A stretch of DNA of 64,000 nt, from positions 310,001 through 374,000 of the forward strand of contig RQOL01000828.1 in NCBI GenBank assembly GCA_013076295.1, written 5' to 3'. The notes under the pieces were generated by a model that saw only the letters and a list, made by a program, of their open reading frames with translations, searched no databases and was not told where the DNA came from. This stretch comes from Sanderia malayensis (Eukaryota > Cnidaria > Scyphozoa > Semaeostomeae > Pelagiidae). Position numbers and translations under genes: made by a program. Shown here one piece after another: positions 1 to 13,359 of the stretch. The first letter of the stretch is position 1; the number at the start of each line of letters is the position of its first letter.

Positions 1-78
1 GAAGTGTACTCTTTTGTAATATAATGCCTTTTTTGTATGCATAAATGCAAATGAACAACAATATAATCTCAAAATAGA

Positions 79-150
79 TGGAGGAGCAGGGTTTAGAAGC
101 CTGGGCCTCTCGCATGCTAACCGAGAACTCTACCACTGAGCTACACCCCC
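79..150 (-). tRNA. tRNA-Ala(AGC)-like, cassette type A
   Basis: 72 nt with anticodon AGC in loop TTAGCAT and G3-U70 kept. Mismatches at the anticodon stem closing pair (G31-G39) and the top of the T stem weaken it. The T loop is altered (TTCTAAA), which breaks the B box. Possibly a pseudogene. Confidence 0.65.
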
Positions 151-249
151 GATGAGATAGTAAACTCTAGAAGTGAAAGCTTTTGTAAGTTAACGCCTTT
201 TCGTAAATGCATAAGTTCAAATAACTTAAGAAACTAATCTCAAAACATA

Positions 250-321
250 TGCAGGAGCAGGGTTTCCAACCCTGGGCTTCTAGCATGCGAAGAGAACACT
301 CTACCACTGAGCTGCACCCCG
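250..321 (-). pseudogene. tRNA-Ala(CGC)-like, cassette type B
   Basis: Anticodon CGC in loop TTCGCAT. The anticodon stem (TTCTC against GCTAG) has two mismatches and the acceptor end is poorly paired (C1, G71). This type recurs throughout the left array with the same defects, so it spreads as a repeat and not under selection as a tRNA. Confidence 0.65.
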
Positions 322-420
322 GATGAGCTATCAAACTCAACCAGTCAAAGTTTCTGTAACTTAACACCCTTTCTTGTATGCATAATTGCAAATAAACAAT
401 CAAAAAAATCTCAAAATTGA

Positions 421-492
421 TGGAGGGACAGGGTTTCGAGAACTGGGCTTCTGGCATGCAATGCCAGCGCCCTACCACTGAGCTACACCCCC
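421..492 (-). tRNA. tRNA-Ala(TGC)-like, cassette type C
   Basis: Anticodon TGC in loop ATTGCAT, held by a perfectly paired stem (CTGGC with GCCAG). G3-U70 is present. The T stem has two mismatches next to the loop and position 67 is C opposite U6. Confidence 0.65.
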
Positions 493-760
493 AACGAGCT
501 ATGAAGCTCTAGAAGTGTACTCTTTTGTAATATAATGCCTTTTTTGTATGCATAAATGCAAATGAACAACAATATAATCTCAAAATAGATGGAGGAGCAG
601 GGTTTCCAACCCTGGGCTTCTAGCATGCGAAGAGAACACGCTACCACTGAGCTGCACCTCCGATGAGCTGTTAATCTCAAGCAGTCAAAGTTTCTGTAAC
701 TTGAAGCCATTTCTTGTATGCATAATTGCTAATAAACAATCAAAATAATCACAAAATAGA

Positions 761-832
761 TGGAAGAGCAGGGTTTCGAACCCTGGGCCTCTCGCATGCT
801 AAGCGAGCACTCTACCACTGAGCTACACCCCC
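761..832 (-). tRNA. tRNA-Ala(AGC)
   Basis: Complete 72-nt cloverleaf. The anticodon stem CTCGC/GCGAG and the T stem are perfect, with the canonical TTCGAAA loop. The acceptor has G3-U70 plus an extra G4-U69 wobble. One of the best units of the left region. Confidence 0.8.
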
Positions 833-1443
833 AACGAGCTATGAAGCTCTAGAAGTGAACGCTTTTGCAAGTTAACGCCTTCTCATTTATGCATAAGTTC
901 AAATAACTTTTGAAACTAATCTTAAAACATATTCACGAACAGAGTTTCCAACCCTGGGCTTCTAGCATGCTAGGAGAGCTCTCTAATATTGAGCTGCACC
1001 CCGGAAGAGCTATCAAACTCAAGCAGTCAAAGTTTCTGTAACTTAACGCACTTTCTTGTATGCATAATTTCAAATAAACAATCAATATAATCTCAAAATA
1101 AATGGAGGAGTAGGGTTTCCAACCCTGGGCTTCTAACATGCTAGGAGAGCACTCTACCACTGAGCTGCACCCCTGATGAGCTATTCAACTCAAGCAGTCA
1201 AAGTTTCTGTAACTTAACGCCATTTCGTGTATGCATAATTGCTAATAAACAATCAAAATAATCTCAAGATAGATGGCAGAGCAGGGTTTCAAACCCTGGG
1301 CTTCTAACATGCTAGGAGAGCACTCTACCACTGAGCTGCACCCCTGATGAGCTATTAAATCAAGGAGTCAACGTTTCTGTAACTTAACGCCATTTCGTGT
1401 ATGCATAATTGCTAATAAACAATCAAAATAATTTCAAAATAGA

Positions 1444-1515
1444 TGGCAGAGCAGGGTTTCAAACCCTGGGGCTCTCGCATTCGAAGCCAGCGCTCTACCA
1501 CTGAGCTACACCCCC
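1444..1515 (-). tRNA. tRNA-like with Ser anticodon (CGA)
   Basis: The loop reads TTCGAAT, giving anticodon CGA (Ser UCG) in an alanine-type body. Position 70 is G, so the alanine identity pair is lost here. G29-G41 mismatch in the anticodon stem. The D and T stems are well formed. Confidence 0.6.
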
Positions 1516-2124
1516 AATGAGCTATGAATCCTAGAAGTCAACGCTTTTGTAACTTAATGACTTTTTTGTATGCATAAATGCAAATGAACAATCAATATAG
1601 TCTCAAAATAAATTTAGGAGCAGGATATCGAACCCTGGGGCTCTCGCATGCGAAGCCATCGCTCTACCACTCAGGTACACCCGCAACGAAGTATGAAGCT
1701 CTAGAAGTGAACGCTTTTGTAATTTAATGCCTTTTTTTGTATGCATAAATGCGAATGAACAACAACATAATCTCAAAATAGATGGAGGAGCAGGGTTTCG
1801 AAGCCTGGGCCTCTCCCATGCTAACCGAGAACTCTACCACTTAGCTACACCCCCGATGAGATAGTAAACTCTAGCAGTGAAAGCTTTTGTAAGTTAACGC
1901 CTTTTCGTAAATGCATAAGTTCAAATAACTTAGGAAACTAATCTCAAAACATATGCAGGAGCAGGGTTTCCATCCCTGGGCTTCTGGCATGGAAAGAGAA
2001 CACTCTGCCACCGAGCTGCACCCCGGATGAGCTTTGAAACTTAAACAGTCAAAATTTCGTAACTTAACGCCATTTATTGTATGCAAAAAATGCAAATAAA
2101 CAATCAAAATATTCTCAACATTGA

Positions 2125-2196
2125 TGGAAGAGCAGGGTTTCAAACCCGGTGCCTCTCGCATCCTACGCGAGCACTCTACAACTGAGCTACACCCCC
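2125..2196 (-). tRNA. tRNA-like with Pro anticodon (AGG)
   Basis: The anticodon stem CTCGC/GCGAG is perfect with loop GTAGGAT, giving AGG (Pro CCU). G3-U70 is retained. One mismatch in the T stem, and the D loop is AGTTGTA. Confidence 0.6.
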
Positions 2197-2635
2197 CAAC
2201 GAGCTATGAAGCTCTAGAAGTGAACGCTTTTGTAATTTAATGACTTTTTTGTATGCATAAATGCAAATGAACAATCAATATAATCTCAAACTAGATGGAA
2301 GAGCCGGGTTTCGAAGCCTGGGCCTCTCGCATGCTAACCGAGAACTCTACCACTTAGCTACACCCCCGATGAGATAGTAAACTCTAGCAGTGAAGGCTTT
2401 TGTAAGTTAACGCTTTTTCGTACATGCATAAGTTCAAATAACTTATGAAACTAATCTCTAAACATATTCAGGAGCAGGGTTTCCAACCCTGGGCATCTAG
2501 CATGCGAAGAGAACACTACCACTGAGCTGCACCCCAGATGAGCTATCAAACTCAACCAGTCAAAGTTTCTGTAACTTAACACCCTTTCTTGTATGCATAA
2601 TTGCAAATAAACAACCAAAATAGTCTCAAAATTGA

Positions 2636-2707
2636 TGGAGGGACAGGGTTTCGAAACCTGGGCTTCTGGCATGCAATGCCAGCGCCCTACCACTGAGCTA
2701 TACCCCC
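2636..2707 (-). tRNA. tRNA-Ala(TGC)
   Basis: Cassette type C with a better T stem (one mismatch) and A7 pairing with U66. The anticodon arm is perfect with TGC. U6-C67 remains mismatched. Confidence 0.7.
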
Positions 2708-3658
2708 AACGAGCTATGAAGCTCTAGAAGTGTACTCTTTTGTAATATAATGCCTTTTTTGTATGCATAAATGCAAATGAAGAACAATATAATCTCAAAA
2801 TAGATGGAGGAGCAGGGTTTAGAAGCCTGGGCCTCTCGCATGCTAACCGAGAACTCTACCACTTAGCTACACCCCCGATGAGATAGTAAACTCTAGCAGT
2901 GAAAGCTTTTGTAAGTTAACGCCTTTTCGTAAATGCATAAGTTCAAATAACTTAAGAAACTAATCTCAAAACATATGCAGGAGCAGGGTTTCCAACCCTG
3001 GGCTTCTAGCATTCGAAGAGAACACTCTACCACTGAGCTGCACCCCGGATGAGCTATCAAACTCAACCAGTCAAAGTTTCTGTAACTTAACACCCTTTCT
3101 TGTATGCATAATTGCAAATAAACAATCAAAATAATCTCAAAATTGATGGAGGGACAGGGTTTTCTAAAACTGGGCTTCTGGCATGCAATGCCAGCGCCCT
3201 ACCACTGAGCTACACCCCCAACGAGCTATGAAGCTCTAGAAGTGTACTCTTTTGTAATATAATGCCTTTTTGGTATGCATAAATGCAAATGAACAACAAT
3301 ATAATCTCAAAATAGATGGAGGAGCAGGGTTTCGAAGCCTGGGCTCCTCGCATGCTAACCGAGAACTCTACCACTGAGCTACACCCCCGATGAGATAGTA
3401 AACTCTAGCAGTGAAAACGTTTGTAAGTTAACGCCTTTTCGTAAATGCATAAGTTCAAATAACTTAAGAAACTAATCTCAAAACATATGCAGGAGCAGGG
3501 TTTCCAACCCTGGGCTTCTAGCATGCGAAGAGAACACGCTACCACTGAGCTGCACCTCCGATGAGCTGTTAATCTCAAGGAGTCAAAGTTTCTGTAACTT
3601 AACGCCATTTCTTGTATGCATAATTGCTAATAAACAATCAAAATAACCACAAAATAGA

Positions 3659-3730
3659 TGGAAGAGCAGGGTTTCGAACCCTGGGCCTCTCGCATGCTAA
3701 GCAAGCACTCTACCACTGAGCTACACCCCC
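3659..3730 (-). tRNA. tRNA-Ala(AGC)
   Basis: Near-consensus unit. The anticodon stem carries a U29-G41 wobble and the acceptor G3-U70 and G4-U69. The T arm is perfect with an intact B box. Confidence 0.78.
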
Positions 3731-6700
3731 AACGAGCTATGAAGCTCTAGAAGTGAACGCTTTTGTAAGTTAACGCCTTCTCATTTATGCATAAGTTCAA
3801 ATAACTTTTGAAACAAATCTTAAAATATATTCACGAACAGAGTTTCCAACCCTGGGCTTCTAGCATGCTAGGAGAGCTCTCTACTATTGAGCTGCACCCC
3901 GGAAGAGCTATCAAACTCAAGCAGTCAAAGTTTCTGTAACTTAACGCACTTTCTTCTTTGCATAATTTCAAATAAACAATCAATATAATCTCAAAATAGA
4001 TGGAGGAGTAGGGTTTCCAACCCTGGGCTTCTAGCATGCTAGGAGAGCACTCTAAAATTGAGCTGCACCCCGGATGAGCTATCAAACTCAACCAGTCAAA
4101 GTTTCTGTAACTTAACACCCTTTCTTGTATGCATAATTGCAAATATACAATCAAAATAATCTCAAAATTGATGGAGGGACAGGGTTTCGAAAACTGGGCT
4201 TCTGGCATGCAATGCCAGCGCCCTACCACTGAGCTACACCCCCAACGGGCTATGAAGTTCTAGAAGTGTACTCTTTTGTAATATAATGCCTTTTTTGTAT
4301 GCATAAATGCAAATGAACAACAATATAATCTCAAAATAGATGGAGGAGCCGGGTTTCGAAGCCTGGGCCTCTCGCATGCTAACCGAGAACTCTACCACTT
4401 AGCTACACCCCCGATGAGATAGTAAACTCTAGCAGTGAAGGCTTTTGTAAGTTAACGCCTTTTCGTATATGCATAAGTTCAAATAACTTATGAAACTAAT
4501 CTCTAAACATATTCAGGAGCAGGGTTTCCAACCCTGGGCATCTAGCATGCGAAGAGAACACTACCACTGAGCTTACCCCAGATGAGCTATCAAACTCAAC
4601 CAGTCAAAGTTTCTGTAACTTAACACCCTTTCTTGTACGCATAATTGCAAATAAACAACCAAAAAAATCTCAAAATTGATGGAGGGACAGGGTTTCGAAA
4701 CCTGGGCTTCTGGCATGCAATGCCAGCGCCCTACCACTGAGCTACACCCCCAACGAGCTATGAAGCTCTAGAAGTGTACTCTTTTGTAATATAATGCCTT
4801 TTTTGTATGCATAAATGCAAATGAACAACAATATAATCTCAAAATAGATGGAGGAGCAGGGTTTAGAAGCCTGGGCCTCTCGCATGCTAACCGAGAACTT
4901 TACCACTGAGCTACACCCCCGATGAGATAGTAAACTCTAGCAATGAAAGCTTTTGTAAGTTAACGCCTTTTCGTAAATGCATAAGTTCAAATAACTTAAG
5001 AAACTAATCTCAAAACATATGCAGGAGCAGGGTTTCCAACCCTGGGCTTCTAGCATGCGAAGAGAACACTAACACTGAGCTGCACCCCAGATGAGCTATC
5101 AAACTCAACCAGTCAAAGTTTCTGTAACTTAACACCCTTTCTTGTATGCATAATTGCAAATATACAATCAAAATAATCTCAAAATTGATGGAGGGACAGG
5201 GTTTCGAAAACTGGGCTTCTGGCATGCAATGCCAGCGCCCTACCACTGAGCTACACCCCCAACGGGCTATGAAGTTCTAGAAGTGTACTCTTTTGTAATA
5301 TAATGCCTTTTTTGTATGCATAAATGCAAATGAACAACAATATAATCTCAAAATAGATGGAGGAGCCGGGTTTCGAAGCCTGGGCCTCTCGCATGCTAAC
5401 CGAGAACTCTACCACTTAGCTACACCCCCGATGAGATAGTAAACTCTAGCAGTGAAGGCTTTTGTAAGTTAACGCCTTTTCGTATATGCATAAGTTCAAA
5501 TAACTTATGAAACTAATCTCTAAACATATTCAGGAGCAGGGTTTCCAACCCTGGGCATCTAGCATGCGAAGAGAACACTACCACTGAGCTGCACCCCAGA
5601 TGAGCTATCAAACTCAACCAGTCAAAGTTTCTGTAACTTAACACCCTTTCTTGTACGCATAATTGCAAATAAACAACCAAAAAAATCTCAAAATTGATGG
5701 AGGGACAGGGTTTCGAAACCTGGGCTTCTGGCATGCAATGCCAGCGCCCTACCACTGAGCTACACTCCCAACGAGCTATGAAGCGCTAGAAGTGTACTCT
5801 TTTGTAATATAATGCCTTTTTTGTATGCATAAATGCAAATGAACAACAATATAATCTCAAAATAGATGGAGGAGCAGGGTTTAGAAGCCTGGGCCTCTCG
5901 CATGCTAACCGAGAACTCTACCACTGAGCTACACCCCCGATGAGATAGTAAACTCTAGCAATGAAAGCTTTTGTAAGTTAACGCCTTTTCGTAAATGCAT
6001 AAGTTCAAATAACTTAAGAAACTAATCTCAAAACATATGCAGGAGCAGGGTTTCCAACCCTGGGCTTCTAGCATGCGAAGAGAACACTCTACCACTGAGC
6101 TGCACCCCGGATGAGCTATCAAACTCAACCAGTCAAAGTTTCTGTAACTTAACACCCTTTCTTGTATGCATAATTGCAAATAAACAATCAAAATAATCTC
6201 AAAAGTGATGCAGGGACAGGGTTTCGAAAACTTGGCTTCTGGCATGCAATGCCAGCGCCCTAGCACTGAGCTACACCCCCAACGAGCTATGAAGCTCTAG
6301 AAGTGTACTCTTTTGTAATATAATGCCTTTTTTGTATGCATAAATGCAAATGAACAACAATATAATCTCAAAATAGATGGAGGAGCAGGGTTTCGAAGCC
6401 TGGGCCCCTCGCATGCTAACCGAGAACTCTACCACTGAGCTACACCCCCGATGAGATAGTAAACTCTAACAGTGAAAACTTTTGTAAGCTAACGCCTTCT
6501 CATTTATGCATAAGTTCAAATAACTTTTGAAACTAATCTTAAAACATATTCACGAACAGAGTTTCCAACCCTGGGCTTCTAGCATGCTAGGAGAGCTCTC
6601 TACTATTGAGCTGCACCCCGGAAGAGCTATCAAACTCAAGCAGTCAAAGTTTCTGTAACTTAACGCACTTTCTTGTATGCATAATTTCAAATAAACAATC

Positions 6701-8761
6701 AATATAATCTCAAAATAGATGGAGGAGTAGGGTTTCCAACCCTGGGCTTCTAACATGCTAGGAGAGCACTCTACCACTGAGCTGCACCCCTGATGAGCTA
6801 TTCAACTCAAGCAGTCAAAGTTTCTGTAACTTAACGCCATTTCGTGTATGCATAATTGCTAATAAACAATGAAAATAATCTCAAAATAGATGGCAGAGCA
6901 GGGTTTCAAACCCTGGGCTTCTAACATGCTAGGAGAGCACTCTACCACTGAGCTGCACCCCTGATGAGCTATCAAACTCAACCAGTCAAAGTTTCTGTAA
7001 CTTAACACCCTTTCTTGTATGCATAATTGCAAATAAACAATCAAAATAATCTCAAAATTGATGGAGGGACAGGGTTTCGAAAACTGGGCTTCTGGCATGC
7101 AATGCCAGCGCCCTACCACTGAGCTACACCCCCAACGAGCTATGAAGCTCTAGAAGTGTACTCTTGTAATATAATGCCTTCTTTGTATGCATAAATGCAA
7201 ATGAACAACAATATAATCTCAAAATAGATGGAGGAGCAGGGTTTCGAAGCCTGGGCCTCTCGCATGCTAACCGAGAACTCTACCACTTAGCTACACCCCC
7301 GATGAGATAGTAAACTCTAGCAGTGAAAGCTTTTGTAAGTTAACGCCTTTTCGTAAATGCATAAGTTCAAATAACTTAGGAAACTAATCTCAAAACATAT
7401 GCAGGAGCAGGGTTTCCAACCCTGGGCTTCTAGCATGCGAAGAGAACACTCTACCACTGAGCTGCACCCCCGATGAGCTGTTAATCTCAAGCAGTCAGGG
7501 TTTCTGTAACTTAACGCCATTTCGTGTATGCATAATTGCTAATAAACAATCAAAATAATCACAAAATAGATGGAAGAGCAGGGTTTCCAACCCTGGGCTT
7601 CTAGCATGCTAGGAGAGCACTCTAAAATTGAGCTGAACCCCGGATGAGCTATCAAACTCAACCAGTCAAAGTTTCTGTAACTTAACACCCTTTCTTGTAT
7701 GCATAATTGCAAATATACAATCAAAATAATCTCAAAATTGATGGAGGGACAGGGTTTCGAAAACTGGGCTTCTGGCATGCAATGCCAGCGCCCTACCACT
7801 GAGCTACACCCCCAACGAGCTATGAAGCTCTAGAAGTGTACTCTTTTGTAATATAATGCCTTTTTTGTATGCATAAATGCAAATGAACAACAATATAATC
7901 TCAAAATAGATGGAGGAGCCGGGTTTCGAAGCCTGGGCCTCTCGCATGCTAACCGAGAACTCTACCACTTAGCTACACCCCCGATGAGATAGTAAACTCT
8001 AGCAGTGAAGGCTTTTGTAAGTTAACGCCTTTTCGTATATGCATAAGTTCAAATAACTTATGAAACTAATCTCTAAACATATTCAGGAGCAGGGTTTCCA
8101 ACCCTGGGCATCTAGCATGCGAAGAGAACACTACCACTGAGCTGCACCCCAGATGAGCTATCAAACTCAACCAGTCAAAGTTTCTGTAACTTAACACCCT
8201 TTCTTGTATGCATAATTGCAAATAAACAACCAAAATAATCTCAAAATTGATGGAGGGACAGGGTTTCGAAACCTGGGCTTCTGGCATGCAATGCCAGCGC
8301 CCTACCACTGAGCTACACCCCCAACGAGCTTTGAAGCTCTAGAAGTGTACTCTTTTGTAATATAATGCCTTTTTTCTATGCATAAATGCAAATGAACAAC
8401 AATATAATCTCAAAATAGATGGAGGAGCAGGGTTTCGAAGCCTGGGCCCCTCGCATGCTAACCGAGAACTCTACCACTGAGCTACACCCCCGATGAGATA
8501 GTAAACTCTAACAGTGAAAACTTTTGTAAGTTAACGCCTTTTCGTAAATGCATAAGTTCAAATAACTTAAGAAACTAATCTCAAAACATATGCAGGAGCA
8601 GGGTTTCCAACCCTGGGCTTCTAGCATGCGAAGAGAACGTGCTACCACTGAGCTGCACCTCCGATGAGCTGTTAATTTCAAGGACTCAAAGTTTCTGTAA
8701 CTTGAAGCCATTTCTTGTATGCATAATTGCTAATAAACAATCAAAATAATCACAAAATAGA

Positions 8762-8833
8762 TGGAAAAGCAGGGTTTCGAACCCTGGGCCTCTCGCATGC
8801 TAAGGGAGCACTCTACCACTGAGCTACACCGCC
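8762..8833 (-). pseudogene. Degenerate tRNA-Ala(AGC), marker unit of the 11/8-unit repeat
   Basis: Acceptor GGCGGTG against CTTTTCC has C3-U70 and other mispairs, so alanine identity is lost. The anticodon stem has CTCCC opposite GCGAG. The same defective unit recurs at 10,635, 11,996, 13,360 and 14,721, one per higher-order copy, showing co-amplification of a non-functional gene. Confidence 0.7.
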
Positions 8834-10634
8834 AACGAGCTATGAAGCTCTAGAAGTGAACGCTTTTGTAAGTTAACGCCTTCTCATTTATGCATAACTT
8901 CAAATAACTTTTGAAACTAATCTTAAAACATATTCACGAACAGAGTTTCCAACCCTGGGCTTCTAGCATGCTAGGAGAGCTCTCTACTATTGAGCTGCAC
9001 CCCTGATGAGCTATCAAACTCAACCAGTCAAAGTTTCTGTAACTTAACACCCTTTCTTGTATGCATAATTGCAAATATACAATCAAAATAATCTCAAAAT
9101 TGATGGAGGGACAGGGTTTCGAAAACTGGGCTTCTGGCATGCAATGCCAGCGCCCTACCACTGAGCTACACCCCCAACGGGCTATGAAGTTCTAGAAGTG
9201 TACTCTTTTGTAATATAATGCTTTTTTTGTATGCATAAATGCATATGAACAACAATATAATCTCAAAATAGATGGAGGAGCCGGGTTTCGAAGCCTGGGC
9301 CTCTCGCATGCTAACCGAGAACTCTACCACTTAGCTACACCCCCGATGAGATAGTAAACTCTAGCAGTGAAGGCTTTTGTAAGTTAACGCCTTTTCGTAT
9401 ATGCATAAGTTCAAATAACTTATGAAACTAATCTCTAAACATATTCAGGAGCAGGGTTTCCAACCCTGGGCATCTAGCATGCGAAGAGAACACTACCACT
9501 GAGTTGCACCCCAGATGAGCTATCAAACACAACCAGTCAAAGTTTCTGTAACTTAACACCCTTTCTTGTATGCATAATTGCAAATAAACAACCAAAATAA
9601 TCTCAAAATTGATGGAGGGACAGGGTTTCGAAACCTGGGCTTCTGGCATGCAATGCCAGCGCCCTACCACTGAGCTACACCCCCAACGAGCTATGAAGCT
9701 CTAGAAGTGTACTCTTTTGTAATATAATGCCTTTTTTGTATGCATAAATGCAAATGAACAACAATATAATCTCAAAATAGATGGAGGAGCAGGGTTTAGA
9801 AGCCTGGGCCTCTCGCATGCTAACCGAGAACTCTACTACTGAGCTACACCCCCGATGAGATAGTAAGCTCTAGCAATGAAAGCTTTTGTAAGTTAACGCC
9901 TTTTCGTAAATGCATAAGTTCAAATAACTTAAGAAACTAATCTCAAAACATATGCAGGAGCAGGGTTTCCAACCTTGGGCTTCTAGCATGCGAAGAGAAC
10001 ACTCTACCACTGAGCTGCACCCCGGATGAGCTATCAAACTCAACCAGTCAAAGTTTCTGTAACTTAACACCCTTTCTTGTATGCATAATTGCAAATAAAC
10101 AATCAAAATAATCTCAAAATTGATGGAGGGACAGGGTTTCGAAAACTGGGCTTCTGGCATGCAATGCCAGCGCCCTACCACCGAGCTACACCCCCAACGA
10201 GCTATGAAGCTCTAGAAGTGTACTCTTTTGTAATATAATGCCTTTTTTGTATGCATAAATGCAAATGAACAACAATATAATCTCAAAATAGATGGAGGAG
10301 CAGGGTTTCGAAGCCTGGGCCCCTCGCATGCTAACCGAGAACTCTACCACTGAGCTACACCCCCGATGAGATAGTAAACTCTAACAGTGAAAACTTTTGT
10401 AAGTTAACGCCTTTTCGTAAATGCATAAGTTCAAATAACTTAAGAAACTAATCTCAAAACATATGCAGGAGCAGGGTTTCCAACCCTGGGCTTCTAGCAT
10501 GCGAAGAGAACGTGCTACCACTGAGCTGCACCTCCGATGAGCTGTTAATTTCAAGGACTCAAAGTTTCTGTAACTTGAAGCCATTTCTTGTATGCATAAT
10601 TGCTAATAAACAATCAAAATAATCACAAAATAGA
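8762..10634 (-). repeat. Higher-order repeat copy 1, 11 units (1,873 bp)
   Basis: Defined from the marker unit whose acceptor reads GGAAAAG on the plus strand (starts 8,762, 10,635, 11,996, 13,360, 14,721). This copy holds both variable trimers: the GCCGGG-marked one near 9,279 and the one near 9,781 whose T-arm reads TTTAGAAGCC. Confidence 0.85.
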
Positions 10635-11995
10635 TGGAAAAGCAGGGTTTCGAACCCTGGGCCTCTCGCATGCTAAGGGAGCACTCTACCACTGAGCTAC
10701 ACCGCCAACGAGCTATGAAGCTCTAGAAGTGAACGCTTTTGTAAGTTAACGCCTTCTCATTTATGCATAACTTCAAATATCTTTTGAAACTAATCTTAAA
10801 ACATATTCACGAACAGAGTTTCCAACCCTGGGCTTCTAGCATGCTAGGAGAGCTCTCTACTATTGAGCTGCACCCCTGATGAGCTATCAAACTCAACCAG
10901 TCAAAGTTTCTGTAACTTAACACCCTTTCTTGTATGCATAATTGCAAATATACAATCAAAATAATCTCAAAATTGATGGAGGGACAGGGTTTCGAAAACT
11001 GGGCTTCTGGCATGCAATGCCAGCGCCCTACCACTGAGCTACACCCCCAACGGGCTATGAAGTTCTAGAAGTGTACTCTTTTGTAATATAATGCTTTTTT
11101 TGTATGCATAAATGCATATGAACAACAATATAATCTCAAAATAGATGGAGGAGCCGGGTTTCGAAGCCTGGGCCTCTCGCATGCTAACCGAGAACTCTAC
11201 CACTTAGCTACACCCCGATGAGATAGTAAACTCTAGCAGTGAAGGCTTTTGTAAGTTAACGCCTTTTCGTATATGCATAAGTTCAAATAACTTATGAAAC
11301 TAATCTCTAAACATATTCAGGAGCAGGGTTTCCAACCCTGGGCATCTAGCATGCGAAGAGAACACTACCACTGAGCTGCACCCCAGATGAGCTATCAAAC
11401 TCAACCAGTCAAAGTTTCTGTAACTTAACACCCTTTCTTGTATGCATAATTGCAAATAAACAACCAAAATAATCTCAAAATTGATGGAGGGACAGGGTTT
11501 CGAAACCTGGGCTTCTGGCATGCAATGCCAGCGCCCTACCACTGAGCTACACCCCCAACGAGCTTTGAAGCTCTAGAAGTGTACTCTTTTGTAATATAAT
11601 GCCTTTTTTGTATGCATAAATGCAAATGAACAACAATATAATCTCAAAATAGATGGAGGAGCAGGGTTTCGAAGCCTGGGCCCCTCGCATGCTAACCGAG
11701 AACTCTACCACTGAGCTACACCCCCGATGAGATAGTAAACTCTAACAGTGAAAACTTTTGTAAGTTAACGCCTTTTCGTAAATGCATAAGTTCAAATAAC
11801 TTAAGAAACTAATCTCAAAACATATGCAGGAGCAGGGTTTCCAACCCTGGGCTTCTAGCATGCGAAGAGAACGTGCTACCACTGAGCTGCACCTCCGATG
11901 AGCTGTTAATTTCAAGGACTCAAAGTTTCTGTAACTTGAAGCCATTTCTTGTATGCATAATTGCTAATAAACAATCAAAATAATCACAAAATAGA
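10635..11995 (-). repeat. Higher-order repeat copy 2, 8 units (1,361 bp)
   Basis: Nearly identical to copy 1 but lacking the TTTAGAAGCC trimer. The 512-bp length difference equals three units. Confidence 0.85.
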
Positions 11996-13359
11996 TGGAA
12001 AAGCAGGGTTTCGAACCCTGGGCCTCTCGCATGCTAAGGGAGCACTCTACCACTGAGCTACACCGCCAACGAGCTATGAAGCTCTAGAAGTGAACGCTTT
12101 TGTAAGTTAACGCCTTCTCATTTATGCATAACTTCAAATAACTTTTGAAACTAATCTTAAAACATATTCACGAACAGAGTTTCCAACCCTGGGCTTCTAG
12201 CATGCTAGGAGAGCTCTCTACTATTGAGCTGCACCCCTGATGAGCTATCAAACTCAACCAGTCAAAGTTTCTGTAACTTAACACCCTTTCTTGTATGCAT
12301 AATTGCAAATAAACAACCAAAATAATCTCAAAATTGATGGAGGGACAGGGTTTCGAAACCTGGGCTTCTGGCATGCAATGCCAGCGCCCTACCACTGAGC
12401 TACACCCCCAACGAGCTATGAAGCTCTAGAAGTGTACTCTTTTGTAATATAATGCCTTTTTTGTATGCATAAATGCAAATGAACAACAATATAATCTCAA
12501 AATAGATGGAGGAGCAGGGTTTAGAAGCCTGGGCCTCTCGCATGCTAACCGAGAACTCTACTACTGAGCTACACCCCCGATGAGATAGTAAGCTCTAGCA
12601 ATGAAAGCTTTTGTAAGTTAACGCCTTTTCGTAAATGCATAAGTTCAAATAACTTAAGAAACTAATCTCAAAACATATGCAGGAGCAGGGTTTCCAACCT
12701 TGGGCTTCTAGCATGCGAAGAGAACACTCTACCACTGAGCTGCACCCCGGATGAGCTATCAAACTCAACCAGTCAAAGTTTCTGTAACTTAACACCCTTT
12801 CTTGTATGCATAATTGCAAATAAACAATCAAAATAATCTCAAAATTGATGGAGGGACAGGGTTTCGAAAACTGGGCTTCTGGCATGCAATGCCAGCGCCC
12901 TACCACTGAGCTACACCCCCAACGAGCTATGAAGCTCTAGAAGTGTACTCTTTTGTAATATAATGCCTTTTTTGTATGCATAAATGCAAATGAACAACAA
13001 TATAATCTCAAAATAGATGGAGGAGCAGGGTTTCGAAGCATGGGCCCCTCGCATGCTAACCGAGAACTCTACCACTGAGCTACACCCCCGATGAGATAGT
13101 AAACTCTAACAGTGAAAACTTTTGTAAGTTAACGCCTTTTCGTAAATGCATAAGTTCAAATAACTTAAGAAACTAATCTCAAAACATATGCAGGAGCAGG
13201 GTTTCCAACCCTGGGCTTCTAGCATGCGAAGAGAACGTGCTACCACTGAGCTGCACCTCCGATGAGCTGTTAATTTCAAGGACTCAAAGTTTCTGTAACT
13301 TGAAGCCATTTCTTGTATGCATAATTGCTAATAAACAATCAAAATAATCACAAAATAGA
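11996..13359 (-). repeat. Higher-order repeat copy 3, 8 units (1,364 bp)
   Basis: This copy lacks the other trimer (GCCGGG-marked) and keeps the TTTAGAAGCC trimer at about 12,507. A hybrid unit near 12,168-12,395 joins the left part of one trimer to the right part of another, as expected from exchange between related trimers. Confidence 0.85.

Larger units (their letters stand above)
79..590 (-). repeat. Three-unit cassette: Ala AGC, CGC and TGC
   Basis: Three successive units at 79, 250 and 421 carry anticodons AGC, CGC and TGC, each followed by its own spacer class. The cassette is about 511 bp. The same order recurs at many places in the first 19 kb. Differences of 511-512 bp also separate longer and shorter higher-order repeats, so the cassette behaves as an exchange unit. 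Confidence 0.75.
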
